Of a stretch of 32,458 nucleotides of DNA, positions 32,423 to 32,458 are shown piece by piece. The DNA lies in contig JAEYPI010000261.1 in assembly GCA_023410885.1 (NCBI GenBank), positions 1 to 32,458 of the forward strand. Direction: 5' to 3'. The stretch's first letter is position 1. Each line of letters begins with the position of its first letter. A program made the position numbers and the translations under genes. The notes beneath the pieces were generated by a model that saw only the letters and a list, made by a program, of their open reading frames with translations, was not told where the DNA came from and searched no databases. This DNA comes from Bacillota bacterium (lineage in GTDB: Bacteria > Bacillota > Clostridia > DSM-8532).

Positions 32423-32458
32423 ATTTTATATACCTCCTCATTATTGCTCATTGACGAA

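Overview
The window looks like a chromosomal segment of an anaerobic, spore-forming Clostridia-type Firmicute. The evidence is mixed: strong GGAGG ribosome-binding sites, low-to-medium GC, a Gram-positive LexA (Cheo-type) box, a LysM plus GH18 hydrolase of the spore-cortex type, a ComFB-like protein, a YqeG phosphatase, SLH-anchored surface protein, and corrinoid methyl-transfer genes typical of acetogens and their relatives. I cannot name a genus from the sequence.

Layout. 1-479 is the 3' end of a membrane protein with a Pro/Thr-rich stalk, converging 4 bases apart on a Xer-type tyrosine recombinase (484-1467, minus) with its own promoter. 1905-9023 is a corrinoid-dependent methyl-transfer island: a corrinoid protein, a PocR/AraC regulator, a RACo-like reductive activator, a DUF1638 protein (the only plus-strand gene here), a UroD-family zinc methyltransferase and an MFS transporter. 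An SRAP (YedK/HMCES-type) gene follows. 9829-12843 is the conserved rpsB-tsf-pyrH-frr operon with a recognisable promoter and terminator. Then come comFB-like and yqeG-like genes, an unrecognised membrane protein with promoter and terminator, and a DUF255/YyaL-type protein.

17.0-21.4 kb mixes intact genes with decayed ones. A Y-family polymerase gene has a LexA box placed inside its promoter. It is followed by a 540-base stretch of broken coding sequence, a flavin-type protein gene inactivated by a one-base deletion, an intact two-gene cassette (72-aa helical protein plus a FIST-like protein), and a short dead copy of the YyaL gene's 5' part. Next come a GNAT acetyltransferase, an MBL-fold hydrolase, a small coiled-coil protein, the LysM/GH18 hydrolase and a branched-chain aminotransferase. 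A perfect bidirectional terminator separates the last from a 2082-residue secreted surface protein (26174-32422) with three GLUG blocks, Ig-like repeats, three SLH domains and cell-wall-binding repeats.

How the genes fit together. The corrinoid island contains a carrier protein, an activator that would restore inactive Co(II) carrier, a methyltransferase, a candidate importer and a ligand-sensing regulator. This suggests inducible use of a methylated compound, but the substrate is not readable from sequence. The housekeeping operon is unrelated. The rest is a patchwork of stress, spore and surface functions.
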